Position numbers and translations under genes: made by a program
Source of the DNA: Centropus unirufus
Taxonomy: Eukaryota; Chordata; Aves; Cuculiformes; Centropidae
Length of the DNA stretch: 64,000 nt
Assembly: GCA_013397695.1 (NCBI GenBank)
Contig: VYZI01000242.1
Span: 717,822 to 781,821 of the forward strand
Reading direction: 5' to 3'
The notes under the pieces: generated by a model
What the model was told of the DNA's origin: nothing
Databases searched by the model: none
Seen by the model: only the letters and a program-made list of their open reading frames with translations
Shown: positions 14,501-28,073 of the stretch, in pieces
How positions within the stretch are numbered: the stretch's first letter is position 1
Layout: every line of letters begins with the position of its first letter

Positions 14501-17500
14501 TCCCAATTGAAGTCCTCGCCTATAGTGCCTGTTCATTCAGGAGTGAACAAAAGCCCTGAATACCAAGATCAAGTAAGCTCATGCTGTTTCTCACCTTGTG
14601 AGATTTCACAGCTTCTCAGGCATCAGTGCTGAATTCAGCATCGCCACAACTTGAGCTGTGCATCAGATAAAAACCTTTCAGCGCTGCTGGAATAAATAGG
14701 GTACCAAGTCAAGTGCAGAACATTCCTCAGGTAAAACCACTTGCAAAGTTGTAATTCAAGGATCTGATTCAAAACCCCTCAGTATCAAAGAGGCAGGAAG
14801 CAGGAGAAAAAACAGCTGCTGAAGTAGTGTTTAAAATTGTATTTTAATGGATGACTACAAGAGAAGCAAATAATTCTCACATTCATTGCCAACATTAGTT
14901 GAAGGTGACTGACTAAATAATGTTGTTAACAGTGGTTTTGGTTTATTTCATGATGTGCATGCATATGTTAAATGTATGTATGCAAATCTATGTGTTCGAG
15001 GATTGATACGAAGGAAAAAATACTTCAGCATTATATTAATAAGTAGCTAATCATCTCAAGCTGAGAACATCATGATATCATTCAAAGCATTATAAGCAAT
15101 TTTTTTTCCTCCACCATCTTTAAATATGTTATAACCTAGGCCAAAAAACTTTGAAAACTGTGAGAAGATACATTGATTCAGCTCTGCATGGAGTGTGGGT
15201 TTTTTTGTAGAACAAACATGGAAATCTAGGGAAATACTTATTAATTTTAGATTTGTTCTATTTTTAAGCTAAAATACATTGATTACAAGCACAAGGGATT
15301 CATTATAGAGGAAGTGATAATAGTTTCTTAGTGTCTGACAGATTATTTTTGTGATGAAGGGTTTTTTGGCTGATGTGGAAAAGAATAATATAGTGCAGTT
15401 TTAAATTGCAAAAAGTAGTAGGTATTTTTCCCCAATTGTGCATTTCCCATGCTGCCATGACCAAAATGTTTACACGCCAAAATTAGGCCCTGTACTCAGA
15501 GGTCTGATTTTTTTTGTTTCCAGGCATACTTAACAGTTCCCGTCCAGTAACTATGTTTAATAAGCATTGCAGATAAACATCTCCAAAAGTCTCTGAAATA
15601 AATACTATCTTCTTTCACCCGTTAATACATTCTTAGTTTGCTTTGTTGTAGCTCAGATTACTGCTAAAGTCTTTTGGAAGCATTTGGATTCGTATTTCTA
15701 AAATCAAACTGTATGTTTTGGGTATTTGTCCATGTTACATCTCATGGATTGTATTTTCAAGCTGATGAAAGTTTATTTTTCAGCACTACCTGTCTAGAAG
15801 CTATAACCAAGACTTGAAGAAGCAGCGTACAGACACATACCATATGCACATGCCCTGTCTCAAATAGCTCTCTGTCTTGAAAAAGGACTCACAAAAAGTA
15901 TTGAATACATTGATGAACAGAAGCAAATAAAGCATGGAGGATGTAGCAATAGAGGCAAATGTATTTACATTAACAGTAGTAACATAACAGATAACAGTAG
16001 CACTATTTTCTCCCTGTAGCCATGTTAGGGAAAGCATTTTCCTTCTTTTTTAAAAAAATAACTTTATTTTTTTAACGGTACTGCTGTTTTCGCTGTCTGC
16101 CAACTGATACATTTCTTTCATATGCAGATAAGACATCCTGGTTTGTGATGGCCAGGTTTGACAGCTGCATCAGTACCTCTCTACTGTATGATTCTTCTTA
16201 CCTCCTTGTTTTGCAACTACGTTTGTGCACATCGGGCCAGGTATCACCTGCCTTTATCTACACAGAAAATAATTTAAATCCATGGTATTTAAATATATTC
16301 TTTCTTCTCTATTGTTTATATGTTTTTCCAGGCCACTAAGACTGTTTGAATTGTACCTTTCACACTGTGATCTCTTACGCTTCATCTGTTAGCTGAATTA
16401 AATGTAATCATTGCTATTAACCTTTATTACAGGGTTTCACTGCTTTTTTTTTTTTAGGTGGATGTGCATTTTTTACCAACTTTGACAGTACTGATTACAG
16501 AAATTACAACATAAAGTATTTCTTACATGCGCTTATTGCTTTTATGTCAGAAATTAATATCTGCTTTCTGGTACTTTTATGATTTAACATGGCATGTAGA
16601 AAAAGTTTCATTTCTGTGCAAAGAATGAAAAAAGAAAGAAAATGTTGACTGCTTTCTCAGTTGTGGTACATTGGATTCCTGGGGTAGGACACGGGTTAGG
16701 ATTTGAGAAGAGATTTTTTGTCCAGTGTTGTGTCCTTACAAAACACTTCTCCGCCAGCTCTGCATGTTCACAGTAAATGAGCAGTTGCCAGGAAATACAA
16801 ATTCAGAGCTGAATATGCAGCTATTCAGTGTCAGAGCCTGATCAAACCTGATTTTTTTTTTCATTGTCATTATTACCAGCCAGAATAATCTCTTGAGACT
16901 TGATAAAATTGGTTTGCATATCAGTGACTACATTAAGTGCAAGGCTGAAGAAGGCCAAGGTGAATCAGAGCATGCAATTGCTTTGTTTCAAATGAGTCCA
17001 TGAAGGGTGAAGGCAGGAAGTCGTCATTTCACTGGATGTGTTTTAGTATGAAACCCAAATTACTCTGCGTCCTGTCCTGGTTTTGTCGTCTTTTAGAGCA
17101 TTTAATATCACTCTACTTTAAAGTCTTTGTGCAGTTTATGGACCTAACAAGGCATGAGGCAGACTGTTGTGAAGATGTTAGGAATGGCAAATGATTTGGG
17201 AAGCTGAAGCTCTTTCTAAAACAGATTCATTTTCATTTCTTTGGGGCAAATTCCTTTCTTGCTTGACAAACTGCAGGTGCTGAGCAGCTTGGAATACCCA
17301 GGTGATTGTTTTGCGAACAGAGAAAGCATTTCTTACTGTGGGAAGGGGGTATGAGAGAAGTGAGTGTGGTAACTGGATGGAGGAGAAAATCGAAGGCTGG
17401 TTTTGAGAAGGAGGAGGAATGCTCAGAGCACTTCAAGGACACCATCGGGAGGATGCTGAGGAGTCCAGCACCAGCACAGTGAGGGGAGAGAGGTTAGAGG

Positions 17501-19367
17501 CAGCATGCCCTTGAATTGCAATGAAGTAGTAGATTTAAGTGTAACATTGAAATCTGCCCCTCAATAAATGGGTGGTGTTGATGGGGATTTGCCTTCTCTT
17601 TGTACAAGTGGTATTGTAAGAATAGGGTAAAATCCAGTATCGCCCCTCAGGGGTGTTGGGGTGTCTGGGCATGAGCTGCAGGTGCCATGTCAGCCTCAGG
17701 TGTTGACGGGCAGTGTGGAACTTGATCTCCAGCCCTGCCTCTCTTCAGAGACAGGAAATGGCCCAAGTTCACCATTGCTGCCAGGGACCAGGCTGCTGCA
17801 GGGGTGAGGTGAAGCTCGACTGTGTCTTTCTTAGCTCATCATCTCAAAATTGATCTGTGCTCAGTGGGGCCACACCTAGGGACAGCCTGCCTCAGTTGGT
17901 GTGCTGCACAGGGCTGCCTGGAAGAAAAATAGTTTCTCTCACAAAGCTAAAATGTCTCCATACATGAACTAACATCACTTCTCTATAGATAGAAAGTCGT
18001 TTAGATTTTAAAGTCGGATATGCATGGATCATCCTTAGCTCTACACAGATGTTTTGTAATCTCTGGTAAACTCAGATTCCTTCCTCTATTAGAAATAGCC
18101 TACATTAATACTAACTATACTGGACCATATACCTATGATGGGTTCAGACCTTACCATTAGATTTTTTGAGTCAAGGCACTTGTATAGAAAATCTATTTTA
18201 AGTCATTTATAGAGGCTTCTAAAATTTTATTGGTTATAGTCTTTCTGTTTCTCAGATCACTGTGTGGCTCTCGCTGATGGCAGCTGAATACCCGGCCTTA
18301 CAGACTCAGGCTTGCAAGCCATAGCTTCAATAAAATCTTGTTAAAATCCTTTTTATAAATCGGTGCTCCTGCAGTGTGCAGCAAAAACCAGGGAACACAA
18401 GTGTGACAGGAAAGTTTTATTAGCCTTTCTTTAGGATGATCTGCGCTATGCACTTACAACTTTGGCACGCATAATTAATGCAGTCAGCCCAAATTCATTA
18501 AAAGTATTCATAAAAAAATTCATTAAAAAAATCACACCGCTCTCTGTTTAATACGCTGTGTTTATTTTTGTGGAATAAGTTACATATTGTTGGAGGTAAT
18601 TACAGTGAACATCTGTGCATATATGTACACTGCTTTTTTCATGGTTCTAACAGAAAAATGAAGGTAACTGATGATGATTTTTTTTTAAACAGTTATCCTG
18701 CCTTCTAATCCTGTGATCACTACGCAAGGACAAAGGAAGGACATTTTATTTGGGCATGTTTAAAAGTCATTCCCACTACCAAACTACAGTTATCTGAATG
18801 TAAAAGGAAAAGCTTTACTAACATGGTAAATTTACACCCTTATCTGTGCTTGACAAAATCCTAGCCATAATTTGATTTGACCATATATACAATATATGTT
18901 TTTATTTAAGTAATAATGACTGAGGCACAGAGCATTTCCTGAAAATTAATGGCTGGCTGAAAAATTTTATAGCTCAAAATGCAGCCAAGGGCCATTAATC
19001 CCAACTGGTCAATTCTCCATGAAATGTCTTATGTCAGGGGTCATTTGTTACGTTCCTTCCCTCCCACCTACCAATAAAGAAGTAAAATTAAATGTAACTT
19101 TCCTCCTATGGCATCACTGAGCCTCAAAGCAGCTGCTGGAAGTCCTTGCGAGAAAGTGTTGTGGTTGCTGCCATAATAATGAAGGTGTTTTAGCGGATAA
19201 GTGATGGAGAACCTTTCAAGAATGGTCTTTTACTGTCTGTTATTTTACATTTGTTAGTGAATAAAGCTTTACCTTGCTGCTTGGAGCTGACAAGGAGATG
19301 ATGAGACTGTTATGTTTCCCTTACCACTAGGAAAGTTGTGGTATTAGGAAGGCAGGGGGAGATTGCA

Positions 19368-19458
19368 TGCCAGGTGTTTCATGAATCTATGCCAGGTGTC
19401 ATGAATCTGTCTTATCTAGCATGACTGCCATCTTTCTAGGATCTTATCTAGGATCTTG
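19368..19458. repeat. Adjacent small tandem duplications (22 bp and 12 bp)
   Basis: TGCCAGGTGTTTCATGAATC recurs 22 bases later with a two-base deletion. At 19435-19458 the 12-mer TCTAGGATCTTA is doubled with one mismatch. These are two independent slippage-type duplications within 90 bp. Confidence 0.85.
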
Positions 19459-21750
19459 TTCTCCTGTATTTAGTGACCGGTATGAAATATTTGTGACTCT
19501 AGGTTGTTTTGTCACAGTATTTAATTCGTTGTTGGTAAAAGTTGTACAATAGAGGCTTCATTCAGACAGTTCCAAAACTGGAGGACTAAAGTACCCATAG
19601 GCGCTACTGAAGAGAATAATTAAAAGATTAATGGAGTAACAGAAGAATAATTGCAAGGAGCTGTGAAGAAGGTGATTGCTTAACCTTCAAGACAAAAAAT
19701 AAATTAAATAACGACAATGTTATTTATAACAAGAATGTATTTTTTACATTCTTCAGAATTGGGTTAAAACACGCTGTTTCCTTTTATAAAGCATAATGAA
19801 AATCACACCTGTATATCTGGCAAATCTGTCGTGCATACTTTCCCTTTCTTGCTAGTAAACACATACACCTTACTGAGGAAATAAACTGCAATGGCAAGGA
19901 AGGACAAAAAGCCCTGCACCTCTTGAGCTGAACTCTTGCGCAGTTAGACCTTAAAGCATGGGTAGTCTTTGCTGTTCCTCCCAGTCTGCACTGGGGCTGG
20001 CAAATTCACCTGCCCACGAAGGGCTTTTGTCCCTGATTTCCAGGAAGGGTAAAGAAGAGCAGTCAGTCACTGCCCATTCAGGCTGATCAACCTTTGGAGA
20101 TGTAGATTTTAGGTTATGTCTCTTTAACTGCTTTATCATGAGACAGCTCCTTCGATGGCAGTCTTGGAAGCTAGAGACTTGATTTTAATTTCAGCCTGCT
20201 GCCTTTGTGGGAAAAGGGGTGTTGAGAGCTGGGCTTTCATTATTCCACTCTACTTCCACTGAAGTAGAACAACAAGCCTTCCCATTGCTCAAATTTTGAC
20301 TTCAAATTGCGAAAAAGCATTATAAATAGAAAACTGATCTTACGTTGTTCTTTTCAAGCACTGGAGTTCAGGGGCTTGGTTTGAATGGTCAGTCAGTGTA
20401 TTTGTATAGAGTAAAGGCGTAAAAAGCCTATTATTTCAATTTCAACTGAAACAAGATTTTCAAGATATGCCAAACCACATTAGTGCATGAGAGAAAAACT
20501 GCAGTTAGGTGTCTTGTGGCTGTCCCTGGAAGCCTGCTTTAGAGAATAAAATGGTTTGAGAATATTGGATTGAGGAAAAGGGTACAGTGAGCAGAGGTGT
20601 GCATGAATCCATTTCTTACAGTAAAGTGACTTTAATCTAGCAAATAGTCTTGCAAGTAGCTGCACACAAGTTGTCCCATGGTGCAGTGAGATTCCTGATA
20701 TGCTTTGCCTGTGGCTGCTGGCATTTGCAGCATCATGGCCATTTTCATTAAAATTATGCTTCATCTTTGAAGCAAATCACTTACAATGGAATTACACAAG
20801 CTTGATAACACCACTGCCACCCAGACTGGATTCACAATCTGGTTTTTTTAATTATAGAATTTAATTATTTTTCTTCTAATATTTAATATTGGATTTTATT
20901 TTGATTTTGTTTTTATCACTTTAAACATCCTAAATTTCAGGGATTCAATAAAATTTGTCACATCATTATAACCCTTATTATGAATTATTCACAGTAATTA
21001 CTGAGTTGTTGCAAACTTCATTATGGAACGTAAAGTACCAGAAAATCTGGTGGTGATACTTTTACTCTTTGGATGTTCTTAAAATAAGTCAGAGTCAACA
21101 GATTGCAAAAATATGCAATTACAAAGTTATTAAAATGCAGATTTTTGGCAGGAAGCCACTGTAGTCTCCTATGTTCACAGCTGTCTACTTGCAGGAAAAC
21201 TGCCCTGAGCAGCCTGTGGTCGCTTCTTTGAGTTGCTACAGCTGATTGGGTCAGTGGAGAGGCCTTTGTAAGGTCTAGGTTCAGGAAACTTTTGCCTCCA
21301 GGTCATACGATTCACTTGAAATTGGTTTTTTTAGGCAGGAGGGATAGACAGTGAACCATCTTTTGTCAGCCGTCATGCTGCTGCTAAGTTCAGGTTGTCC
21401 CTCCTGAGGCTATGCAGGTCCTGTGCCTACATCTCCACAGATGGTTCCTGGAATTACAGTGTAGACCACTAGGCTGGTGGGTGTAGCAGCATAAATTTTG
21501 AGTCACGCTTTTTGAGGTCAGTGTAACATGCGTTTTTCCCAGTCATAACTGGCTTTAATCATAGCTGCCTTCACAGCTCTCTGAGGAGGTCGTACTGGAG
21601 TATTAATGATGTGGCAGATGCTCTGCTCTAATGAAGTAAACAGTGTCGCCTTACCTTCACCCTATCCCCCATAATGTCACTGGGTGCCTCAGCTGGTTTT
21701 TATTTCTGTCTGTGCAGTGATTTGGGAACAAAAAATATGACCTACTTACT

Positions 21751-21782
21751 GTAAAAAAAAAAAAAACAAAAAAAACAAAAAC
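21751..21782. repeat. A-rich tract
   Basis: There are 14 A residues followed by CAAAAAAAAC-type units, about 32 bases in all. No retrocopy was recognised upstream, so there is no reason to call it a retroposon tail. Confidence 0.8.
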
Positions 21783-22927
21783 AGCTTTCTAAGTTTGTGC
21801 TCAGTGTTGTGTGCAGACATGCAACAGCATTGCTGGCAGCCAAAACCTGCTTTTTCTGTGGTTTTGCATCCAGGTAAGACCAATGTATATGGCTACTCTT
21901 TCTCAGTGCCTTTTTGGAAGGTGCTTCCAGCAGACTGAGTTCTTTTCCTTCCATGATATTGTGAGACTGGCACAACCCTGAAAGGGAGGGGGAAGCAAAA
22001 TACAGTGTGTAGCATCTGAACAGCAAGAAACAGCACAGTGAGTAAGTCATGCCTGCTGTGAAGCTGGGGAGATGTTTCCAGAGTGTAGAGAGACGGAATT
22101 TCGCAGTGTCTGTGCTATAGTGTCATGGAAGAGCCACCCCTTCTAAAGCTCGAAATGTCTGATGCTGGTGGGGGGTTGCTGGCTCTGTGAAGCAGATGCC
22201 ATTAATATCAATGAGGGTCTGAATAGTCTCCCACCGGACAAGTGACATTTAGGGATTCAAGACTGAAATAAATGAGAAATAGAGCAGGACGATTAAAGCA
22301 TACATTAGAATTGGTTATTATTATACTGCCTCATTAGATATGGGGCTACTCGGTAATACTTTATATCTCATACTTTATTTCTTCTCTCTTGATCAAGTCC
22401 AGTCTGTGTTGTCCCAAAAATTTCAAAATACATCCACCCTCTTTGTAGATGTTCCTAGAGACCCGAAAACTTTTAAGATATTTAGTCGTGATTTTAAAAA
22501 GTTGAGTGCATCCTGAGAAATTTGTATGAGCAATAATACATAAATGCTCACATTGATAGCTTGGGGAGAGGAAGATGCAGTGAAAATCCTAACCCTTTAA
22601 CCTCCATATTGCCAGTGCCTACTGTGTTATAAAGGAGGAGGTGTTTCGATGCTACTGTGAAAGGAGAGAAATGCATCTGTAGGTCTTAGTTTTGAGGCTC
22701 CCTGGAGGTAGAAGCACACCGGAGAGTTGCAGAGATGCAAAGCAGCAATCTCATTAAGCCACTGAATTGCCCTCCCCTGTGCTGGTGTTTCTGAGACATG
22801 CAGGAGGCAGGCTGGATGCCAGCGAACCATTTGGGACTACTTTAGTTTAATCCTATAGATATGGCCCCCACAGGCAGTTCAGCTGATACAGCAGTGGCAA
22901 AACACAACGTGCTTCTCCTTTACCCTG

Positions 22928-23719
22928 TCAGATCATCTTCTTGGCTGCAGGATGAAAGGCAGATAGCAAAAGAGGAGGAGCCCAGGTAATATCCTCCAAA
23001 GCCAGAGACTGATGAGCAATGGCAGGGCACTGCGTTGTTCTTGGCCGTTTGCACCTAGGGAACTCCACTGATTTCAGTTCCCGGTCCTGATTTTTGTTCT
23101 GTGGGTGGAAGTTTGCCCCTAAACACAGTTGTGGGCATTCATTGTGCTGCTGGTGATCGCAGTTTTCAGACTCCACATGGGAATAAATACTGTAAAAATC
23201 AGAACTGGCAAAAGTACTGAAGAACATGAGGCCATTGTCTTCCATAAGTCCTTCCAAGGCACTTTCAGATTGGTTTTTCTCCTGTGTACTTTTAAAGGTC
23301 CTGTACGAAAAGAACATCAAAACGCGGGGCTGAAGGCCTGAGACCATGTTGAGGCTCATCCAGGGGAACTGAGGAATAAGGGGAGAAAAAGTCTTTTCTA
23401 TCTGCAGTAGCCTAGAGTCTGGATCTTCACAGGAGAAAAGACACAGGATCAGAGCCTGCCTAGTTTCTCCTGCGCTTTGCCAGAAGCAAGTAGATTTTGG
23501 TTCCCAGAGAAAACAAAAATATAGGGAAATGCAAAGGAGGTTGGGTAGGGAATTTGAGGAGCTCTCAGGCAGGCGGGTGATGATGCTGGAAACAGCAAAA
23601 CCAGCTGCAATCAGGTAGAGAAGAGGAGCAATGCCAACATGGGTCTTACGGTGTAGAGTGCTTGAGAATATTTCGGGGCAGATTGATGTTGCTAACACTT
23701 TGTGCACTCTTTTTTGCAT
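22928..23719 (-). other. 263-codon uninterrupted open frame, unidentified
   Basis: This is the longest stop-free ATG frame in the window not created by Ns. The translation has a hydrophobic stretch near residues 30-47 (GIAPLLYLIAAGFAVSSIIT), then a Ser/Cys-rich middle and a polar C-terminal part. I recognise no domain. No flanking exon, promoter or poly(A) signal was identified. It could be chance, a decayed gene, or an exon of a long non-coding RNA. Confidence 0.25.
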
Positions 23720-26500
23720 CAGTGGTGGTCATTACGGAGTTAACAGTGGCTTTGGCCATTCGATACTTTTTAGGATTAAACCAAGAGGGAAGGAGGGCAA
23801 GCTTGTTTAGTATTAAGCAAGCCCCTGTCTGGGTGCTTTTCCCCATTTTCTCTCAAAGTAATCTATTAGCACATCTCCAGAGAAAAATGACCCCAATCTA
23901 AAGATTAATAGAGCAGTGTGCGGACGTTTCCAGTGATGTGTATGGAACTCAATTTTTTTGTTGCTGTACGCACTGAGGTGTCCTTTATCAGCAGATCTCT
24001 AGATCTTAAAAACTGGGCTGATTATTGAAGAGGGCAGCAGGCAATTTAGGGCACATGGTGTTTTCTTATGACAGAAGCTTTGCTGTGAAAGTGCAGTAAT
24101 TTATGTTGATAAATTGCGGCCGTCAGAATGTCTAGATCACTTCATAGGATGAATTTCTAAACATACACCTTTAGAGGTGGGAATTTGCTTGAGAGAGTTG
24201 GAGGGAAGATAACTCCTGTATGTACCATTTCATGAAAAATAACACAGGGCTTTCACATGTTCCTGAAATAGGCTCATTGTCACTAGGGTTAGATTAACCC
24301 AATTTTTGCTTAATGTGACAAGTAAAAAAACTTCCCTGCTCCATAACCAAACTGCAAGGAAAATAGAAAAGGCTACACAGTATCAAGAGCGAGTAGTTTT
24401 TTAATGCTAGTAGTAGTAGTTTTTTTAGTTTTTTAATTACCACAAATATCGTAGGAAATACTGCTTTGGGGGAAAAAAAAAAGGAGGAGTTTTCATACCA
24501 TGTCATTATCAATGTGTCTTTCTATTTATAGCTGTAATAATAGATTAATTTAAAAGTAGAGGGGCTTTGCTAGGCTAAATTTTATCTTCTTTTTTCTTGC
24601 TTTTTAAATCAGGTATTAAGGACACTAGTGGTACTAAATGTTGTGAAAGGTTACAAATTTCTCTGCCTTTCTTCCATTATGTTATATGGTCAGAGGCTTA
24701 AAAAGGAATCCTTTAGACTTTGGTTCAGCATAATGCAGGCTGGGTGCTAAGGGTTTTAGGATACCAGTAACACATCTGTGTGGACTTAGTTTAGGCACAT
24801 GATTAAGTACCTCTGAACCGTATCCTGCAGAAAGGAAAAGCAAACCTGATTGACTAGGTAAGGTCCAAATTAGGTATGCTTTTTTCCTGAAGATGAACAT
24901 GTATATGTCTTGAAATTTCAGTTGTCCCTGAAGATAATAGTAAGTATACTCCAGTGCCTGAATATTGGTACTGCTTTGTCCCAGTCTTCCTAAGGAATGA
25001 TACGGAAGCCTACTAGGTGTTTTCAGAGGAGGAAATAAAAAGTTTGACCTTCCATGACCCATCTTGACTTGCAGATCTTTTGCAAAGGTGGCCCTGGATT
25101 ACAGCCTTCTATAACCTGTGAGGGGTTTTCAGAGGGGCATATGCTGAAATTATTCCTGCTGGCAATTAAGGGGGTTTAGGGGGTATGTTTGAATTGTAGA
25201 CCATCCAGATTCCATGTGGAACTTGTTAAAATACTGGTGTTAACACTACATCAAACTGAGTGTGCAGCAGCATATGCTCTGATACGAACACCTGTAGAAG
25301 ATATGAATTTAATCATAAAAGAGCTAACATTTTATTCCTTTTCTGGGAAGAAACGGTTTCTGTGTTAACAGACGGACAACTGCTGTGCATGTCATCTCCT
25401 GATCTTGTTTCCTATGACTTTGTTATACAGAGCTGTTTGTACATATGCAACAGAAGGAAAACTACAGCATAACCTGTTTACTAATGGTGGTAGTTCCTTT
25501 AGGCTGAAAGGATGGCATATTCTTATAACATGCTAGTAAAACTAGCAGTGGTTTCCACCAAGTCTTCTGGAGCTCTGGAAATGGGTATTTTACTCAGCAC
25601 AAAGAAAAAAGCCAATTGAGATTTGTTCTAATAAGCTCTTTCCTCCTTTATGTATCTTAATATCTCTGGCTTTGCCACAAGTGTCTTCAAGTTGGTATAA
25701 TTTCCACTTTTGTTATTTTTTTCCTAAGACTTCAGCTTTCCAAGCTAGTGGTCCAGAACCTAACAATCTGCTGAAGATAAACTAAAACAGGATGTCTCTG
25801 CTGGGGATGTACCATTTCCTATAGGAAAAAATCGAGAGACTCCAAATTTTGAGTTCCTCATCTTTCTAGTGGAAGGAAGTTGTCCTGGATATTACCTTTT
25901 GGTTTCATGTGAAAAAGGCAGATAGTATGAATTGCAACTTTTTTCTTCTGTTTTCAGAAGGAAACTAAGAAAGCAGGAAAGCAGCAGCACGCTTTTGCCT
26001 GGTATATTGCAATGTAATTGCACCATTCAATAAAAATTACAATTGGCTCCACAGCATAAGGCAGAAGGGAATAAGAAGCTGGCAGGCGAATTCTGGCTCC
26101 CCTTAAATGTCTGCACAGGGAACGTAGTGTGTATCAATGGAAGTGTAGATAGGACTAGGCCCTGGGGGTTGTATTCTCCTTACATTACCTGTTTACAAAG
26201 TGTAAAGGGGGAGTGAGCAGACTGGCAGACTCCTAAACTTATTAACTTATTATTTTCTACGCGGGGAAGAATAAGTTTTAAAGAAAAACATCCAGTAATT
26301 GCTGGGGTACTATTTATATCATCATAAATGTGTGTCAACTTAACTGACTTCAATAATTATTATAATTATTACTATAAAAACCAGCAACTCTTATCTCTGC
26401 CACTCCACACGTACTGTGGTAATGAGGAATTTTCTTTATTTTTCCTTCCCCTTTCTGTACCTTCACGCAGTATCCTGACTTAACTCATTTTCCCTCTCTT
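23720..26500. other. AT-rich non-coding DNA
   Basis: No exon or mobile element was recognised. A block near 26010-26040 has clustered ATTA/TAAT-type sites around GCAATGTAATTGC, a small dyad, which looks like homeodomain-rich enhancer DNA. This is only an impression. Confidence 0.55.
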
Positions 26501-26512
26501 CCTCCCCCCCAG

Positions 26513-26575
26513 CTGTCAATCACTGTCACATTACTTTGCATCCTACGCATCAAGAAGAGCAGCTTTTTCCATCAA
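26513..26575 (+). other. Exon-like segment, 63 bp
   Basis: An excellent acceptor (CCTCTCTTCCTCCCCCCCAG) precedes exactly 63 bases, followed by a good donor (CAA|GTAAGC). All three plus frames are open across it. The length is a multiple of three, so skipping would keep frame. There is no recognised peptide. It may be an exon of the plus-strand gene whose candidate end lies at 38.85 kb, or a chance pairing of sites. Confidence 0.25.
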
Positions 26576-26714
26576 GTAAGCCAATTTTAAAGCTGCCTTC
26601 CCAGAGGCTACACAGATTGTGCAAGCTGGAGGAGCTCAGGAAAGAGTAAACTGGACAATAATAAAGGCTGCCAGAGCTGCTTCTGCCTGCCAATCTCTCA
26701 TGCATGTATTCACA

Positions 26715-26732
26715 GAGCGCTATATATAGGGC
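26715..26732 (+). promoter_or_regulatory. TATA-box-like site in GC-flanked context
   Basis: AGCGCTATATATAGGGCATG resembles a strong core-promoter TATA element with GC-rich flanks. It lies 140 bp after the exon-like segment. No transcript start can be confirmed from sequence. Confidence 0.25.
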
Positions 26733-27646
26733 ATGCCTCCAGGGCCACAGTCCCGTCTATCCGTTCAGGAGCAGACCTTCTATCCACACTATTAATCACA
26801 GTAGGGAAGAGGGAAATGGCTCATTACGCTACATCAATGATATTGTTCGTTCCCTACTCTACAAATTACAGGAGTTGTCTCAGTGTAGTGTTCGGTATCC
26901 CCTGACTTTTTAAGTCCATGATCCAAGAGAGGGACCAAAACTTCTTAATAGGAGTGTTTAGCTGTGGGCAGCAGCAGGGTGCCAGCAAACTGGACTTCAC
27001 GAGTTCGTAGTGCTATAGCAAGGCAAGCTTTCCAAGGGATGTTTTTTCTACTCTTAAATTCCTTCCCTTTCCCAAAATGATAGATTTTAGCGACTTTACC
27101 TGCCCTACGGTATTGTTTTCAAGCCCCTTGGTACACCTCCAGTATTGTTTGTGTGTGCAACCTTGGTAAGGCATCATTATGGCTGATTAGGTTTATTTGA
27201 GAGCTTTCTGCAGCATCCTGGCCTTCTTTAAAGATCCTGTGCTTTGCTGAAGAATCCTATGGCTATTTATGGGTCCCCTTTCAAATGGTCATATGACCAC
27301 ATTTTCACTCAGAGCTTTTAGGCTTGGCACTTTGTTAGTCTCTTTTCTACCTATGTGACTGTAAATGAAACCTGTTCTTCCAAGTCTGTATCATCCAGAT
27401 TTCGTTCTTGCACGTGACGAGACAGGACAAACCTCTTGCTGTGTACAGACCTCATTGCTGCAGGCCTCATCTATACCAGTTGTGTATAGACCTTACAAGG
27501 TTCTCCAGCTCTGCCTAGAAATGTTGGTGTTTTACTTGGTGCTTCCTATACCCACCCTCCAGTAAGGTTTAAACTCTTACCGGACTTTCTTCCTGGCTGA
27601 TTTTAAGGATCACTGCAAAGTGCTTCCCTTGGTCTCATGAAGCCTG

Positions 27647-27702
27647 CATTGTATGGGTCTTAAAACATTGTATGGGTCATACTCATTGTAGGGGTCTTAA
27701 AA
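27647..27702. repeat. Three-copy tandem repeat, 18-19 bp
   Basis: The unit CATTGTATGGGTCTTAAAA appears three times in a row. The middle copy is altered at its end and the third has one base change. The array is flanked on both sides by GCCTG. Confidence 0.9.
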
Positions 27703-28050
27703 CAAGCCTGCCTGTTTTCAGAAGAGCAATGCTGCCTATTCCATAATAGAGGTACCTTTTGATAGGTGGACATGCCTTAAATTACAAAATAGATATAATT
27801 GTTCAGTGGTCACCAAACGTAATCTCGGGTCTGAAGCTTGCATGAGACATCTCGGTTTTGAGGGTGACCTCAGAGATACACGGGCTTCTTCCACATCGCT
27901 GGATGTTTTGTAGCAGTATACTGCTAAAGTTACGATATTAAAAGGACCTTTCTCCGCATCTTCCAAGAGGTGAAACAGAGTTGTAGGTCTTGCTTGCTTT
28001 GAGGCTTCTGCGTTTGGCTAATTATGAAAAGTGTCTACCATGATTGGAAT

Positions 28051-28073
28051 ATCCAATATATAATATATTGGAT
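28051..28073. repeat. 23-bp AT-rich perfect palindrome
   Basis: ATCCAATATAT and its exact reverse complement flank a single central A. This gives an 11-bp stem able to form a cruciform or short hairpin. It is isolated, with no element boundaries seen around it. Confidence 0.95.

Larger units (their letters stand above)
1..22900. other. AT-rich non-coding DNA
   Basis: Short stop-bounded frames occur throughout, but none has splice sites with a recognisable peptide. No CR1 or LTR was recognised. Only short tandem repeats and poly-T/poly-A runs are visible. It could be intergenic, or intronic to a plus-strand gene ending at about 39.2 kb. Confidence 0.7.
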
